NCBI GenBank assembly: GCA_003576535.1
Contig: QXCQ01000061.1
Span: forward strand, 625-64,624
Length of the DNA: 64,000 nucleotides
From: Nakamurella silvestris
GTDB taxonomy: Bacteria; Actinomycetota; Actinomycetes; Mycobacteriales; Nakamurellaceae
Reading direction: 5' to 3'
In this document: in pieces, positions 25,677 through 33,388 of the stretch
Position numbering within the stretch: the stretch's first letter is position 1
Layout: each line of letters opens with the position of its first letter
Made by a program: the position numbers and the translations under genes
The notes under the pieces: model-generated
The model's input: only the letters and a program-made list of their open reading frames with translations
Told to the model about the DNA's origin: nothing
Database searches by the model: none

Positions 25677-25699
25677 GGGGTGGTCCTTTCGTCAGGGGT

Positions 25700-26260
25700 C
25701 TACTGGTTGTGGCTGCGCTGCCAGGCTTCTCGGCGTCGGATGAGGTCTTGGGTGCGTGGGATGAACCGGGCGAGCGCTTCGTGCCAGTCGTTTGGGGCGT
25801 TGTGGTGCGCGGCGGGCTGGGTGTAGGCCCCGCGCCAGGAGGCGTACAGGGCGAGGACCTCTTCGAACACCGCGCGGTCGTTGTACCAGTTGGGGGGCAG
25901 GTGCTGCAGGCCGTACCGGGCCCGGATGAGGTTGCCGAAGGTGACCACTTCGCCTGTCACGTCGATGTTCTCAGTGGGTGAGAGGGTGTCCAGGTTCCAC
26001 CACGGGGGGTGTTGCCGGGATCGTTGGCCGCTGCCGGCCAGTCGGGGGCGGCGGTGTCTCCAGCGCCTGCTGGGTTTGCGGCCGGGGACGGGGGCTCGTT
26101 CGGTCAGACCTGCCGGACCGCCGAGGGTGTCACCACCGATTTCCTCATCTTCGGTGATCAGGTCCTCGGCGATGTCCTGGATGAGGGATTCGTGGGTTTC
26201 CAGGGTGGCGCGGATGCCGTTGAGCTGCGTCTGGATGTCGTCGCTACCGGGTTCGGTCAT
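25700..26260 (-). CDS. Conjugation operon protein downstream of coupling protein
   Basis: A 186-residue protein starting at ATG 26260, which overlaps the coupling-protein stop (ATGA). An acidic N-terminal helix (ATLETHESLIQDIAEDLITE) is followed by a basic linker and a C-terminal globular domain with FGNLIRARYGLQHLPPNWYND and EEVLALYASWRGAY. Small proteins at this position in actinobacterial type IV systems are commonly annotated as DUF4913. The assignment is from memory and order, not from a search. Confidence 0.6.
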   Translation of the reverse strand: MTEPGSDDIQTQLNGIRATLETHESLIQDIAEDLITEDEEIGGDTLGGPAGLTERAPVPGRKPSRRWRHRRPRLAGSGQRSRQHPPWWNLDTLSPTENIDVTGEVVTFGNLIRARYGLQHLPPNWYNDRAVFEEVLALYASWRGAYTQPAAHHNAPNDWHEALARFIPRTQDLIRRREAWQRSHNQ

Positions 26261-28053
26261 TTCGGTCCTCCGAAGGCGTTGTCGAACATCTGGGCGATGG
26301 GGGCGGGGATGTGGCGGCGGACGTCGGGGTTGTTGAACCACGCCGTGGTGCGGATCTTCACGGGTTTGATCTGCGGGCCGAACAGGATGGCTTCACCGGG
26401 GCCCATCTGGGCCAGATCCCGGACGGGGGCGGCGGCTTCCTCGACCAGTCGGGCCGATCCCGACCCGGGACGCTCCCCCGCGCTCTCGTCGACCCGCAGG
26501 TAGGTGCCGATCCTTTTGGACTGCGCTTCGAGGGTGAGTTGATCGTTCGTGCCGGGCAGGTACAGGGTCCAGGTGTGGTTGGACATGATGGTGCGGGCGG
26601 TTTCTGGGCCGTAGGCAGAGATGATCTGCCCTTCGTCCTGCCAGACGGTCATGCTGAGCAGTCCCATGCCGCGCATGGCTGATACGACGTAGGGCAGCTG
26701 CCGGACCCGGGCGATGTTGGCGGCCTCTTCCAGGATCAGTGCGAATCCGCCGGGGATGGGCAGACCTGCGTTGGCTTGGGAGCGGGTTTCGATCTCGTGG
26801 ATGAGTTGGGCCATGATCGCGTCGAACACCGCCCCGAAGTCCTGGGTTTCGGTTTCGGTGGCGGTGATGTAGAACGTGCCGCCGGAGTCGATGAGTTTGC
26901 CGGGGGTGTACACGTCGTCGTCGGTGCTTTCACCGCACGTCAACGCCCGGATCCGGGGGTGGTTGAATCCGGCGAGGATGATCTCGGCGGTGCCGTAGAC
27001 GGAGCTTTTGGTCCGGGCTTCGCGGGCGCAGGTGGCCGCCCACATGGCCAGGGCGTCGTTGATGTCCTCGGTGTCCTGGGGGCGGTTGGTGAGCATCGCG
27101 GTGAGGAGGTTCTCGACCTCGGTTTCGGCTTGGTAGCGCACCCATTCCAGGATCTTGCCCAGGGACAGGCCGTGGTTCGCGGCGGCGTAGAGCATCGGGG
27201 CGAGCATGGTTTTGCCGAGTTCGTCCCAGTAGCGCATGTTGTCCGAGCCGCGGGTTTCCACTTTCTGGGAGCGGGAGAGCCAGCTGGCCATCGTGCGGGT
27301 GCCGCTCATGGTTTTGCAGTCCCCCAGGGGGTTCCACTTGGAGCTGGGGATCCCGGCGTTCCCGCTGGGCACGTAGGTCCACACCGGCCCGGATTCCAGG
27401 GCGGCGGCGTAGGTCAGGGTGAACACGTCCAGCTTCACCGAGGGGATCATCTTGGGGACCCGGGCCTTGCACAGTTCGATCACGATGGGCACCACGACGG
27501 AGGCGGTCTTGCCGGACCCGGTGGGGGCCATGACCAGCAACGATTCCAGTCGGGGGGTGGCGACGGTCGTGTCGTCGAACTTCCCGATGCGCCACCGGAG
27601 CGGGTCGGTGTTGTCGGCCAGCTGCGGGATGTCTTTGCCGGTGGCCCAGGCGGCGGACTGGGCGCGTTCCCGGGCGCGGGTGGTTTCCTGCCGGCGCATC
27701 CGGTGCGGGTGGGACAGGGTCCGGTTGTACAGCTTGATCAGGTGGACCAGACCGGTGATCAGTGCGCCGGCGACGACGGCGACGAACGTCCAGGTCCACA
27801 CCGGTCCGGGAACGAAGGGCTGCTGGTCGACGTCGTAGGCCTGGGCCGGGGTACTGCCGTGTCGGATCAGGCCGACAAGTGTTCCGCCCCAGTGGGCCCC
27901 GTGCGGCCAGATCCAGCGCCCGTTCACCACAAGGGAGGCCAGGGCGGTACCGGCGAGGAGGGCGAGGGCGGCCAGGACCAGCGGGATGACGACGAAACCG
28001 GTGACCCACCACTTGGTGTGGGCGGTTGACGGTTTGGGAGGTGCGGTACTCAT
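26257..28053 (-). CDS. Type IV coupling protein (VirD4/TraG family)
   Basis: A 598-residue inner-membrane ATPase that delivers the relaxosome to the transfer channel. Two N-terminal membrane segments (about residues 18-42 and 75-95) precede the cytosolic motor. Walker A is in VMAPTGSGKTASVV near 178 and Walker B in FALILEEAANIARV near 440. The region after it contains the typical QDEGQIISAYGPETARTI-like sequence of TraG proteins. It forms overlapping start/stop junctions with the downstream gene, so it is part of the main transfer operon. Confidence 0.92.
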   Translation of the reverse strand: MSTAPPKPSTAHTKWWVTGFVVIPLVLAALALLAGTALASLVVNGRWIWPHGAHWGGTLVGLIRHGSTPAQAYDVDQQPFVPGPVWTWTFVAVVAGALITGLVHLIKLYNRTLSHPHRMRRQETTRARERAQSAAWATGKDIPQLADNTDPLRWRIGKFDDTTVATPRLESLLVMAPTGSGKTASVVVPIVIELCKARVPKMIPSVKLDVFTLTYAAALESGPVWTYVPSGNAGIPSSKWNPLGDCKTMSGTRTMASWLSRSQKVETRGSDNMRYWDELGKTMLAPMLYAAANHGLSLGKILEWVRYQAETEVENLLTAMLTNRPQDTEDINDALAMWAATCAREARTKSSVYGTAEIILAGFNHPRIRALTCGESTDDDVYTPGKLIDSGGTFYITATETETQDFGAVFDAIMAQLIHEIETRSQANAGLPIPGGFALILEEAANIARVRQLPYVVSAMRGMGLLSMTVWQDEGQIISAYGPETARTIMSNHTWTLYLPGTNDQLTLEAQSKRIGTYLRVDESAGERPGSGSARLVEEAAAPVRDLAQMGPGEAILFGPQIKPVKIRTTAWFNNPDVRRHIPAPIAQMFDNAFGGPK

Positions 28054-28102
28054 CGCCGGGCCTTTCGGTGTGTGCTGGGAGATGGACGGCGTGCGGGCCG
28101 GG

Positions 28103-29503
28103 TCAGACCCAGCGGTAGACGACGGGGTCGACGTCGCTGCGGGTGACCCCGGAGACCTTGACGAAGTCGCCTGTTTCGGGGGCTTCGAGTTGCATCCGTT
28201 GGCCGTTGATGACGCCGAGGAAGATCGACACGTGGCCGGGGTAGCCGATGATGTCGCCGGGCAGCGCCTGGTCCCAGGGGACGGCCTTGCTCGCGTCGCG
28301 TTGGGCCCCGCTGTAGGTGGGCACGTTGACGCCGGCGTTGGCCAGGACGTAGGAGGTCAGCCCGGAGCAGTCGAACCCCAGGTCAGGAAGGCAATCTGCC
28401 CGGCCGCACCCGTGGTCGGGGCCGGATGGTCCTCCCCCGCCCCAGACGTAGGGGGTGCCGAGGTATTTCAGGCCGGCGGCGATGCCTTTGGCCAGGGCCG
28501 CCGACGGGGCGGTGATCACGGTTTTGCTGTAGTCGGTGTCGCGCCAGACGGCTTTCGGGTTGGCCGGGATGGTGACCGATACCCCTTGGTAGATCACTGG
28601 CCCGGGGTTCGGGCCGGTTTCGGTGCAGGTCGCACCGGGCCGGGTGGAGGCACCGCCGTCGACGGCGGTGCTGCCGGTGGGGCCGGGGATCGCGTTCTGG
28701 TCCGGTGCCCACTGGTAGATCAGCTCGTCACCGGTCTGCCCGAGGTACCCGGTTTTGGCATCCAGCGCGGCCAGCGCTACCGGGGGGAACCCGGACACGA
28801 TCCCGGTGTACCCGGCCGGTGTGCCCCGGGTGGGGTTGGGCCACCCGTGGGAGGGGCCTTGTTCTTTGCCGCGCAGGTCCGAGCCGACCGCTCCGACCCA
28901 CGGGCCGGGGCCGGCTTCGATCGCTGCGGCGATGATCGACTTGTGGGTGCGGGGGTTGGTCACCAGCACCAACCGGGGTTGGTCGGCGAACCATTGGTAC
29001 TGGGCCTGGTCGATGCCGGTGGCGGTGCCGTCCCAGTTCCACGCCGCGTAGTTCCAGCGCATCGTGATGTAGTAGTCCCGGTAGGCGGCCCCCAGTCCGG
29101 CGTGCTGGGACCAGGTGACCTTCCCCCCGGTCGAGGGGACACGTCCTTGGGCGTCGACGGCTTCCTCGGCGCCGGTGGTGCCCCGGGTGGCAGGCAGGTC
29201 GTACGGCATCGACACCGCGGCCACCGGTGCGGCCGGTGCGACCGGGGTGGCCGGGGTGGTGACCTCATCAGGGGTGGTGAAGGCCTTCCCCGGGGCGCGT
29301 AGCGCGAGCACGCTCGGTGGCGTTGCCGATCCGGTGATCTGCGGTGATGTTCCCGTCCCGCCGGCAGGGGTGAGTGGGCATTGCGCCGCCGACGCCGGGG
29401 GTACCGGGTCGGGTGCGGTCACGGTGGAGGCCAGCGACACCAGGCCGAAGACACCGGCGGCCATGACCGAGGTGGCCACGCCGAGCGCTGCGAGGGCTCT
29501 CAT
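28103..29503 (-). CDS. Secreted NlpC/P60 peptidoglycan hydrolase (VirB1-like role)
   Basis: A 466-residue exported enzyme. A signal anchor (ALGVATSVMAAGVFGLVSLA) is followed by a lysozyme-like middle domain (SQHAGLGAAYRDYYITMRWN, PTRGTPAGYTGIVSG, GELIYQWAP-type pattern). The C-terminal NlpC/P60 domain has its nucleophile in GFDCSGLTSYV near residue 376 and the catalytic His in GHVSIF near 422. It would open the cell wall locally for the conjugation channel. ATG 29503 overlaps the stop of the lipoprotein gene upstream. Confidence 0.88.
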   Translation of the reverse strand: MRALAALGVATSVMAAGVFGLVSLASTVTAPDPVPPASAAQCPLTPAGGTGTSPQITGSATPPSVLALRAPGKAFTTPDEVTTPATPVAPAAPVAAVSMPYDLPATRGTTGAEEAVDAQGRVPSTGGKVTWSQHAGLGAAYRDYYITMRWNYAAWNWDGTATGIDQAQYQWFADQPRLVLVTNPRTHKSIIAAAIEAGPGPWVGAVGSDLRGKEQGPSHGWPNPTRGTPAGYTGIVSGFPPVALAALDAKTGYLGQTGDELIYQWAPDQNAIPGPTGSTAVDGGASTRPGATCTETGPNPGPVIYQGVSVTIPANPKAVWRDTDYSKTVITAPSAALAKGIAAGLKYLGTPYVWGGGGPSGPDHGCGRADCLPDLGFDCSGLTSYVLANAGVNVPTYSGAQRDASKAVPWDQALPGDIIGYPGHVSIFLGVINGQRMQLEAPETGDFVKVSGVTRSDVDPVVYRWV

Positions 29504-30342
29504 CCGGCCTGCACCTGCTTGTCGACCAGCCACCGGCCGTCGTCGGCCTTGAGGACTTTGCGGAGCTGGTGGAGATCGTCGCTGCGCACCACCGACCCGT
29601 CGGCGTCGACGGCGTAGCGGGTGGCGGACAGTTCGATGTAGGCGCGGCGGTCGGTGGCCGGGCCATGCGGGTTGACCGAGGTGGTGACCGGCCCGCAGAC
29701 CAGGCCGGTCCCGGCGTCCTGCATGGCCAGCCACCGTTCCTCGGTGACCGCGCGGGTCTTGTCGTCCTCCCAACCGGCCGCGGTCACAAACGATGCGACG
29801 TTGGACAGGTTCGTGTTCGCCGGCTGATCCACCGGCATGTAGCACCACACCGCCAGGTACCGGGCGGCCACCGTCTCCGGGGTCGCGAAGTCCCCCGGGG
29901 ACGGGGCCACGACCGGGGCCAGGGCGGGCCCCGCCGAGGTCCTCTCCCCGGTCGACGGTGATGCCGTGGCATCACCGTCCGGGGCGGCGGCGGGGTCGGT
30001 GAGTGATGCCGTGGCATCACCGGAGGACGACCCGGTGAGGGTGCTGGGTGATGCCGTGGCATCACTGTTGCCGGCGGTGGGTGATGCCGTGGCATCACCC
30101 ACGGTCGGTGTGGGCGCGGCCGCGGTGGTTGTCGGTGTGGTCGGTTTCGGTGTGGTGGAGCTGGCGGAGGTGGTCGTGGGGGCCGGGGTGTTCTGCCAGG
30201 TGGGGAACCCGGTGGCGGTGGCCACCGTGGTGCCGATCGCCGTGGTGCCGGCCGGAGGGGTGCTGGTGGTGCTGGTGGAGCAACCGGCGGTGGTGAGGGT
30301 CGCGGCCAGGAGCCCGGCGATGACCCGGGTGCGCCGGTTCAT
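29500..30342 (-). CDS. Conjugation lipoprotein with palindrome-encoded linker
   Basis: A 280-residue protein with a lipoprotein signal (MNRRTRVIAGLLAATLTTAG then Cys), a long Thr/Ser/Ala/Pro linker and a C-terminal globular domain (TPETVAARYLAVWCYMP, then YIELSATRYAVDADG) that resembles the NTF2-like/VirB8-type fold of actinobacterial transfer proteins. The linker holds four copies of the dispersed palindrome, each encoding D-A-T-A-S within about 50 residues. ATG 30342 overlaps the stop of the VirB4-like gene. Probable periplasmic or wall-spanning channel component. Confidence 0.75.
   Translation of the reverse strand: MNRRTRVIAGLLAATLTTAGCSTSTTSTPPAGTTAIGTTVATATGFPTWQNTPAPTTTSASSTTPKPTTPTTTAAAPTPTVGDATASPTAGNSDATASPSTLTGSSSGDATASLTDPAAAPDGDATASPSTGERTSAGPALAPVVAPSPGDFATPETVAARYLAVWCYMPVDQPANTNLSNVASFVTAAGWEDDKTRAVTEERWLAMQDAGTGLVCGPVTTSVNPHGPATDRRAYIELSATRYAVDADGSVVRSDDLHQLRKVLKADDGRWLVDKQVQAG
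29954..29979. repeat. Dispersed palindrome copy 8 (lipoprotein linker)
   Basis: The core GTGATGCCGTGGCATCAC is at 29958-29975 with arms extended to 12 bp by GACG/CGTC. It encodes G-D-A-T-A-S-P on the minus strand. Confidence 0.85.
30003..30020. repeat. Dispersed palindrome copy 9 (lipoprotein linker)
   Basis: GTGATGCCGTGGCATCAC encodes G-D-A-T-A-S-L on the minus strand. It starts 45 bp from copy 8, a multiple of three. Confidence 0.85.
30048..30065. repeat. Dispersed palindrome copy 10 (lipoprotein linker)
   Basis: GTGATGCCGTGGCATCAC encodes S-D-A-T-A-S-P on the minus strand. It starts 45 bp from copy 9. Confidence 0.85.
30081..30098. repeat. Dispersed palindrome copy 11 (lipoprotein linker)
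   Basis: GTGATGCCGTGGCATCAC, extended by TGG/CCA, encodes G-D-A-T-A-S-P on the minus strand. It starts 33 bp from copy 10, again in frame. Confidence 0.85.
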
Positions 30343-31889
30343 GCCGCTTCCTCGGCGCCGTAGAGGGCGGCGGGGTCCTTGGTGGCCAGGCTGCGGTACT
30401 TGTCTTCCATGGCCTGGTCGGTCTCGACGAGTTCGAGCTCGCCGTACCCGGCCGGGGCCAGGAGGTGGTTGACCAGGTAGGGGGTGGAGTCGAGCATCCA
30501 CACCGCCTCGCCCTGTTTCAGGACGGAGAGCTTGCGGGCCATGACTTCCGAGAGCGGTTCGACACCCGGGATGTTCAGCTCGGTGCCCTTGGACTGGCGG
30601 TAGTACACGTGGGTGGACTGGTTGGCCATCAGGTCGACCGCGGCCTGCCGGGCGGCCTCGTCGCCGCGGTGGGCATCGGTGTGCCGGTGGGACAAGGTGA
30701 TGGTGCGCCCACCGGTCTTCCGGGAGATCCGTTGCCCGGCATCGAGGCGGCGGACCAGGGAGGAGAACACGGTCAGGCGCCAGTATTCGTCGTAGACGGT
30801 GTTGACCTGTTGGGTGCGGTGGGCCCAGGCCAGCTCGGCGGCGGACTGGGTGCAGGCCATGACCAAAGCGATAGCGGCGTCAGAGGTCTGGACCCGGCTG
30901 ATGTCGACCACGGTGGCGTGATCGTCGGTGCTGATCGCTTTACCGCTGGGATCATCGACCAGGCCCTGCAGGGAGCCCTTGGTGAGCTGCTGCAGCGCCA
31001 GGCCGCAGTCGCGAAGAGCTTCCAGGGTTTGCCGGGGGTGCATCCGCAAATCGGTGGACATCTGCTCGGAGGGGTCCAGGAGCTTGTCGACGATGAGCTG
31101 CAGATGGATGGGGCGTACCCGGTCCAGGTCCCCCTCGTACCGGGCGCTTTCGGTGATCGCGAGGCTGATCGCGGTGGTCTCGACGGTGGTGAGTTTGCGG
31201 GTGCCGCGGAAGAGCGTTTCGATCAGCGCGGCCAGAAGTTCCTCCCAGTGGGTCCGCACCGTGAGCCACCACTGGTCGGGGGTGATATCGCCGTCGGGCA
31301 GGGCGGGCATGGCCAGGGCGTTGATCCGGTCGGGCATCCCGGGTCCGAGTTTGAGGACCCTGCCGTCGACGGCCTCGACGATCGGTACCCATTCCCCGCG
31401 GATGTCGCAGGGCACGACGAAGGGCCGCCCGTAGTCCAGATCGCGCAGGCAGATGGACTTTCCGACCGAGGACTTCCCCGATCCGATGACGCCGGTGATG
31501 AACATGCCGGTGTTGGAGATGACCTTGTTCCGGCGCAGCTCCCACGGGTCGTAGTGGAACAGCCCGCCGGACATGCGGTCCCGGCCGATGAGGGCACCCA
31601 TCGCCGGGAGTGGCTGGCTGGCCAGCCACGGGTACAGACCGCGCAGCGGGGCGGTGGTCTCGGCGTGCGGGCGGACCTTCGTCGCCCAGGCCGACCGGCC
31701 GGCCCACCTGCCGCGCGGTCCGGCCATGATCCGCTGCCACGGGCCGGGGATGGTGGTGTCGGCGGTGTCGGGGCGGACCCGACCGAACAGGCCGACCTTG
31801 ATCCCGGCGGCGCGCATCAGCTCCCGGCGTTCCTTCTCCGTCGAGGCGTCCTCGAACGGCACCAGGGTGTCTTTCAACAGGTTGCTCAT
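30339..31889 (-). CDS. VirB4/TraC-like conjugation ATPase
   Basis: A 516-residue cytoplasmic ATPase that energises the transfer channel. Walker A is in FITGVIGSGKSSVGKSI near residues 131-147, and the later segments NTVYDEYWRLTVF (Walker B region) and ITLSHRHTDAHRGDEA match actinobacterial VirB4-type proteins. There is no membrane segment. ATG 31889 overlaps the stop of the upstream gene, extending the coupled operon. Confidence 0.88.
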   Translation of the reverse strand: MSNLLKDTLVPFEDASTEKERRELMRAAGIKVGLFGRVRPDTADTTIPGPWQRIMAGPRGRWAGRSAWATKVRPHAETTAPLRGLYPWLASQPLPAMGALIGRDRMSGGLFHYDPWELRRNKVISNTGMFITGVIGSGKSSVGKSICLRDLDYGRPFVVPCDIRGEWVPIVEAVDGRVLKLGPGMPDRINALAMPALPDGDITPDQWWLTVRTHWEELLAALIETLFRGTRKLTTVETTAISLAITESARYEGDLDRVRPIHLQLIVDKLLDPSEQMSTDLRMHPRQTLEALRDCGLALQQLTKGSLQGLVDDPSGKAISTDDHATVVDISRVQTSDAAIALVMACTQSAAELAWAHRTQQVNTVYDEYWRLTVFSSLVRRLDAGQRISRKTGGRTITLSHRHTDAHRGDEAARQAAVDLMANQSTHVYYRQSKGTELNIPGVEPLSEVMARKLSVLKQGEAVWMLDSTPYLVNHLLAPAGYGELELVETDQAMEDKYRSLATKDPAALYGAEEAA

Positions 31890-33388
31890 ACCAGCCCCCG
31901 GGCCAGCGGCAGGGCGGCCATGACGAAGGCCTGATCGGTTTCGATGATGAACCGCTGGCATTCCAGGTTCGATTCGTTCATCGCCGATTCCACTGCGGCA
32001 GAGTCGATTTCCAGTTCCTGCCGGGACGGTGAGGTCACCGAGACCAGACCGGCGATCGAGAACGAGGTGTGTCCGTCGACCTGTTCGGCTTCCTTGCGGT
32101 CGACGTCGGCGCGCTCGCGGCGGTCTTCCCGAGAGACGCGGCCGCGGATCCGCGAGTTCATCCGGCCACGGGTGTCGGCCGAGTCGATCTCACGGTTGAG
32201 TTTGGTTTTCGCCTTCTGGGGCGGGATCGGTTTGAACACCAACGACACGGTGTGCCGGATCCCCAACCCCAGGATCAGCGGCATCAGGAACCCGATGGCC
32301 ACCCCTTCCCGGGAGCGGGGCCATTCCTGCACCCAGAACGTGCGGGTGTAGTGGTCGTTGTGCCGGTAATACGTCATCGCGCGTTGGGCGAACATCGGCC
32401 CGGCGTGGGTGGGGGCCACCCCCGAGGGCAGACCGCCGTCCCCGCCGGTGGTGTCGCCGTGGCCACCACCACGGCGGGCGACCATCCGGTCGGAGGCCGG
32501 GTCGTAGGCGCTGCGCAGGATCGCTGCGATCCCCCGCTCGGGAACCCACCCCTTGACCTTCACCCCGCAGGACTGCAGGTGCCGGCCGATGGAGGTGAAC
32601 TGGCGAACAGCCAACGCGGCCGCCGCTTCCGGGCCACGGCCGAAGTCCTTCACCGAGGCGGGGTCCTTCTTCGGGTCGATCCGCAACACCACGTACGACT
32701 CGTGTCGCACCCCGGTGTCGGCGTGGGCGTTCACCAACGCCTGGTTGGCCTCCCGGACGAACCGGTTCCCCAACCCTCCGCGGCGGCGCAGCTCCCGGTG
32801 GGACTCATCGCCCTGGTCGGGGATGACCCGGTGCAGGATCTGCAAACACACCAACGCCTCGTTGCCGCGGGCGGTGGCATCGAGCATCGACTGGAACGCC
32901 CGGGCCCTCATGTCCAGGACGTCCTGGTCGACCTTGAGGTACCCCTCCCCCTCGACCTCGAGGATGACCATGATGTGCCCGTCGGCGGTATCGGTGATGA
33001 TCCCGACCGCCGGTTGGGCATCGCTGATCCGGTAGGAGGAGAACCGCAGCCGGGACAGATCCCCCGGCAGCTGCGGTTGACCGACCATCTCCGGGCGGTC
33101 GTCCTTACGGGCCGGGCCGCCCCGGTACTTCGTCAAACCGAACATCCTCATCACGCCTTCCACTACCAATGCAGGTCCGACCGCGGCCAAGGGGCGGCCG
33201 GCGAATCGGAGAATGATCGTCAGGGCCGTCAAAACAGCGGCCAGAACCCACCAACCCCAGTTGTCCGGGGAGTTCACCGCCTGGATGACCAGGAACAACG
33301 CCACCGCGCCCACCGCCAACTGCGGTGCGGACATGCCCATCAGGACACCGCTGGCACGGGACTTGGAGAACATCACTCGGGTACTCAT
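31886..33388 (-). CDS. SCO6880-family conjugation protein (VirB3/VirB4 N-terminal-like)
   Basis: A 500-residue protein with two N-terminal membrane segments (PQLAVGAVALFLVIQAV and GWWVLAAVLTALTIILRFAG) and a large cytosolic domain with RLRFSSYRI and a late KAKTKLNREIDSADTRGRMN helix. Fused PrgI/VirB3 plus VirB4-N proteins of the SCO6880 type are a hallmark of actinobacterial conjugative elements and pair with the separate ATPase encoded next. ATGA overlaps link it to both neighbours. Confidence 0.85.
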   Translation of the reverse strand: MSTRVMFSKSRASGVLMGMSAPQLAVGAVALFLVIQAVNSPDNWGWWVLAAVLTALTIILRFAGRPLAAVGPALVVEGVMRMFGLTKYRGGPARKDDRPEMVGQPQLPGDLSRLRFSSYRISDAQPAVGIITDTADGHIMVILEVEGEGYLKVDQDVLDMRARAFQSMLDATARGNEALVCLQILHRVIPDQGDESHRELRRRGGLGNRFVREANQALVNAHADTGVRHESYVVLRIDPKKDPASVKDFGRGPEAAAALAVRQFTSIGRHLQSCGVKVKGWVPERGIAAILRSAYDPASDRMVARRGGGHGDTTGGDGGLPSGVAPTHAGPMFAQRAMTYYRHNDHYTRTFWVQEWPRSREGVAIGFLMPLILGLGIRHTVSLVFKPIPPQKAKTKLNREIDSADTRGRMNSRIRGRVSREDRRERADVDRKEAEQVDGHTSFSIAGLVSVTSPSRQELEIDSAAVESAMNESNLECQRFIIETDQAFVMAALPLARGLV

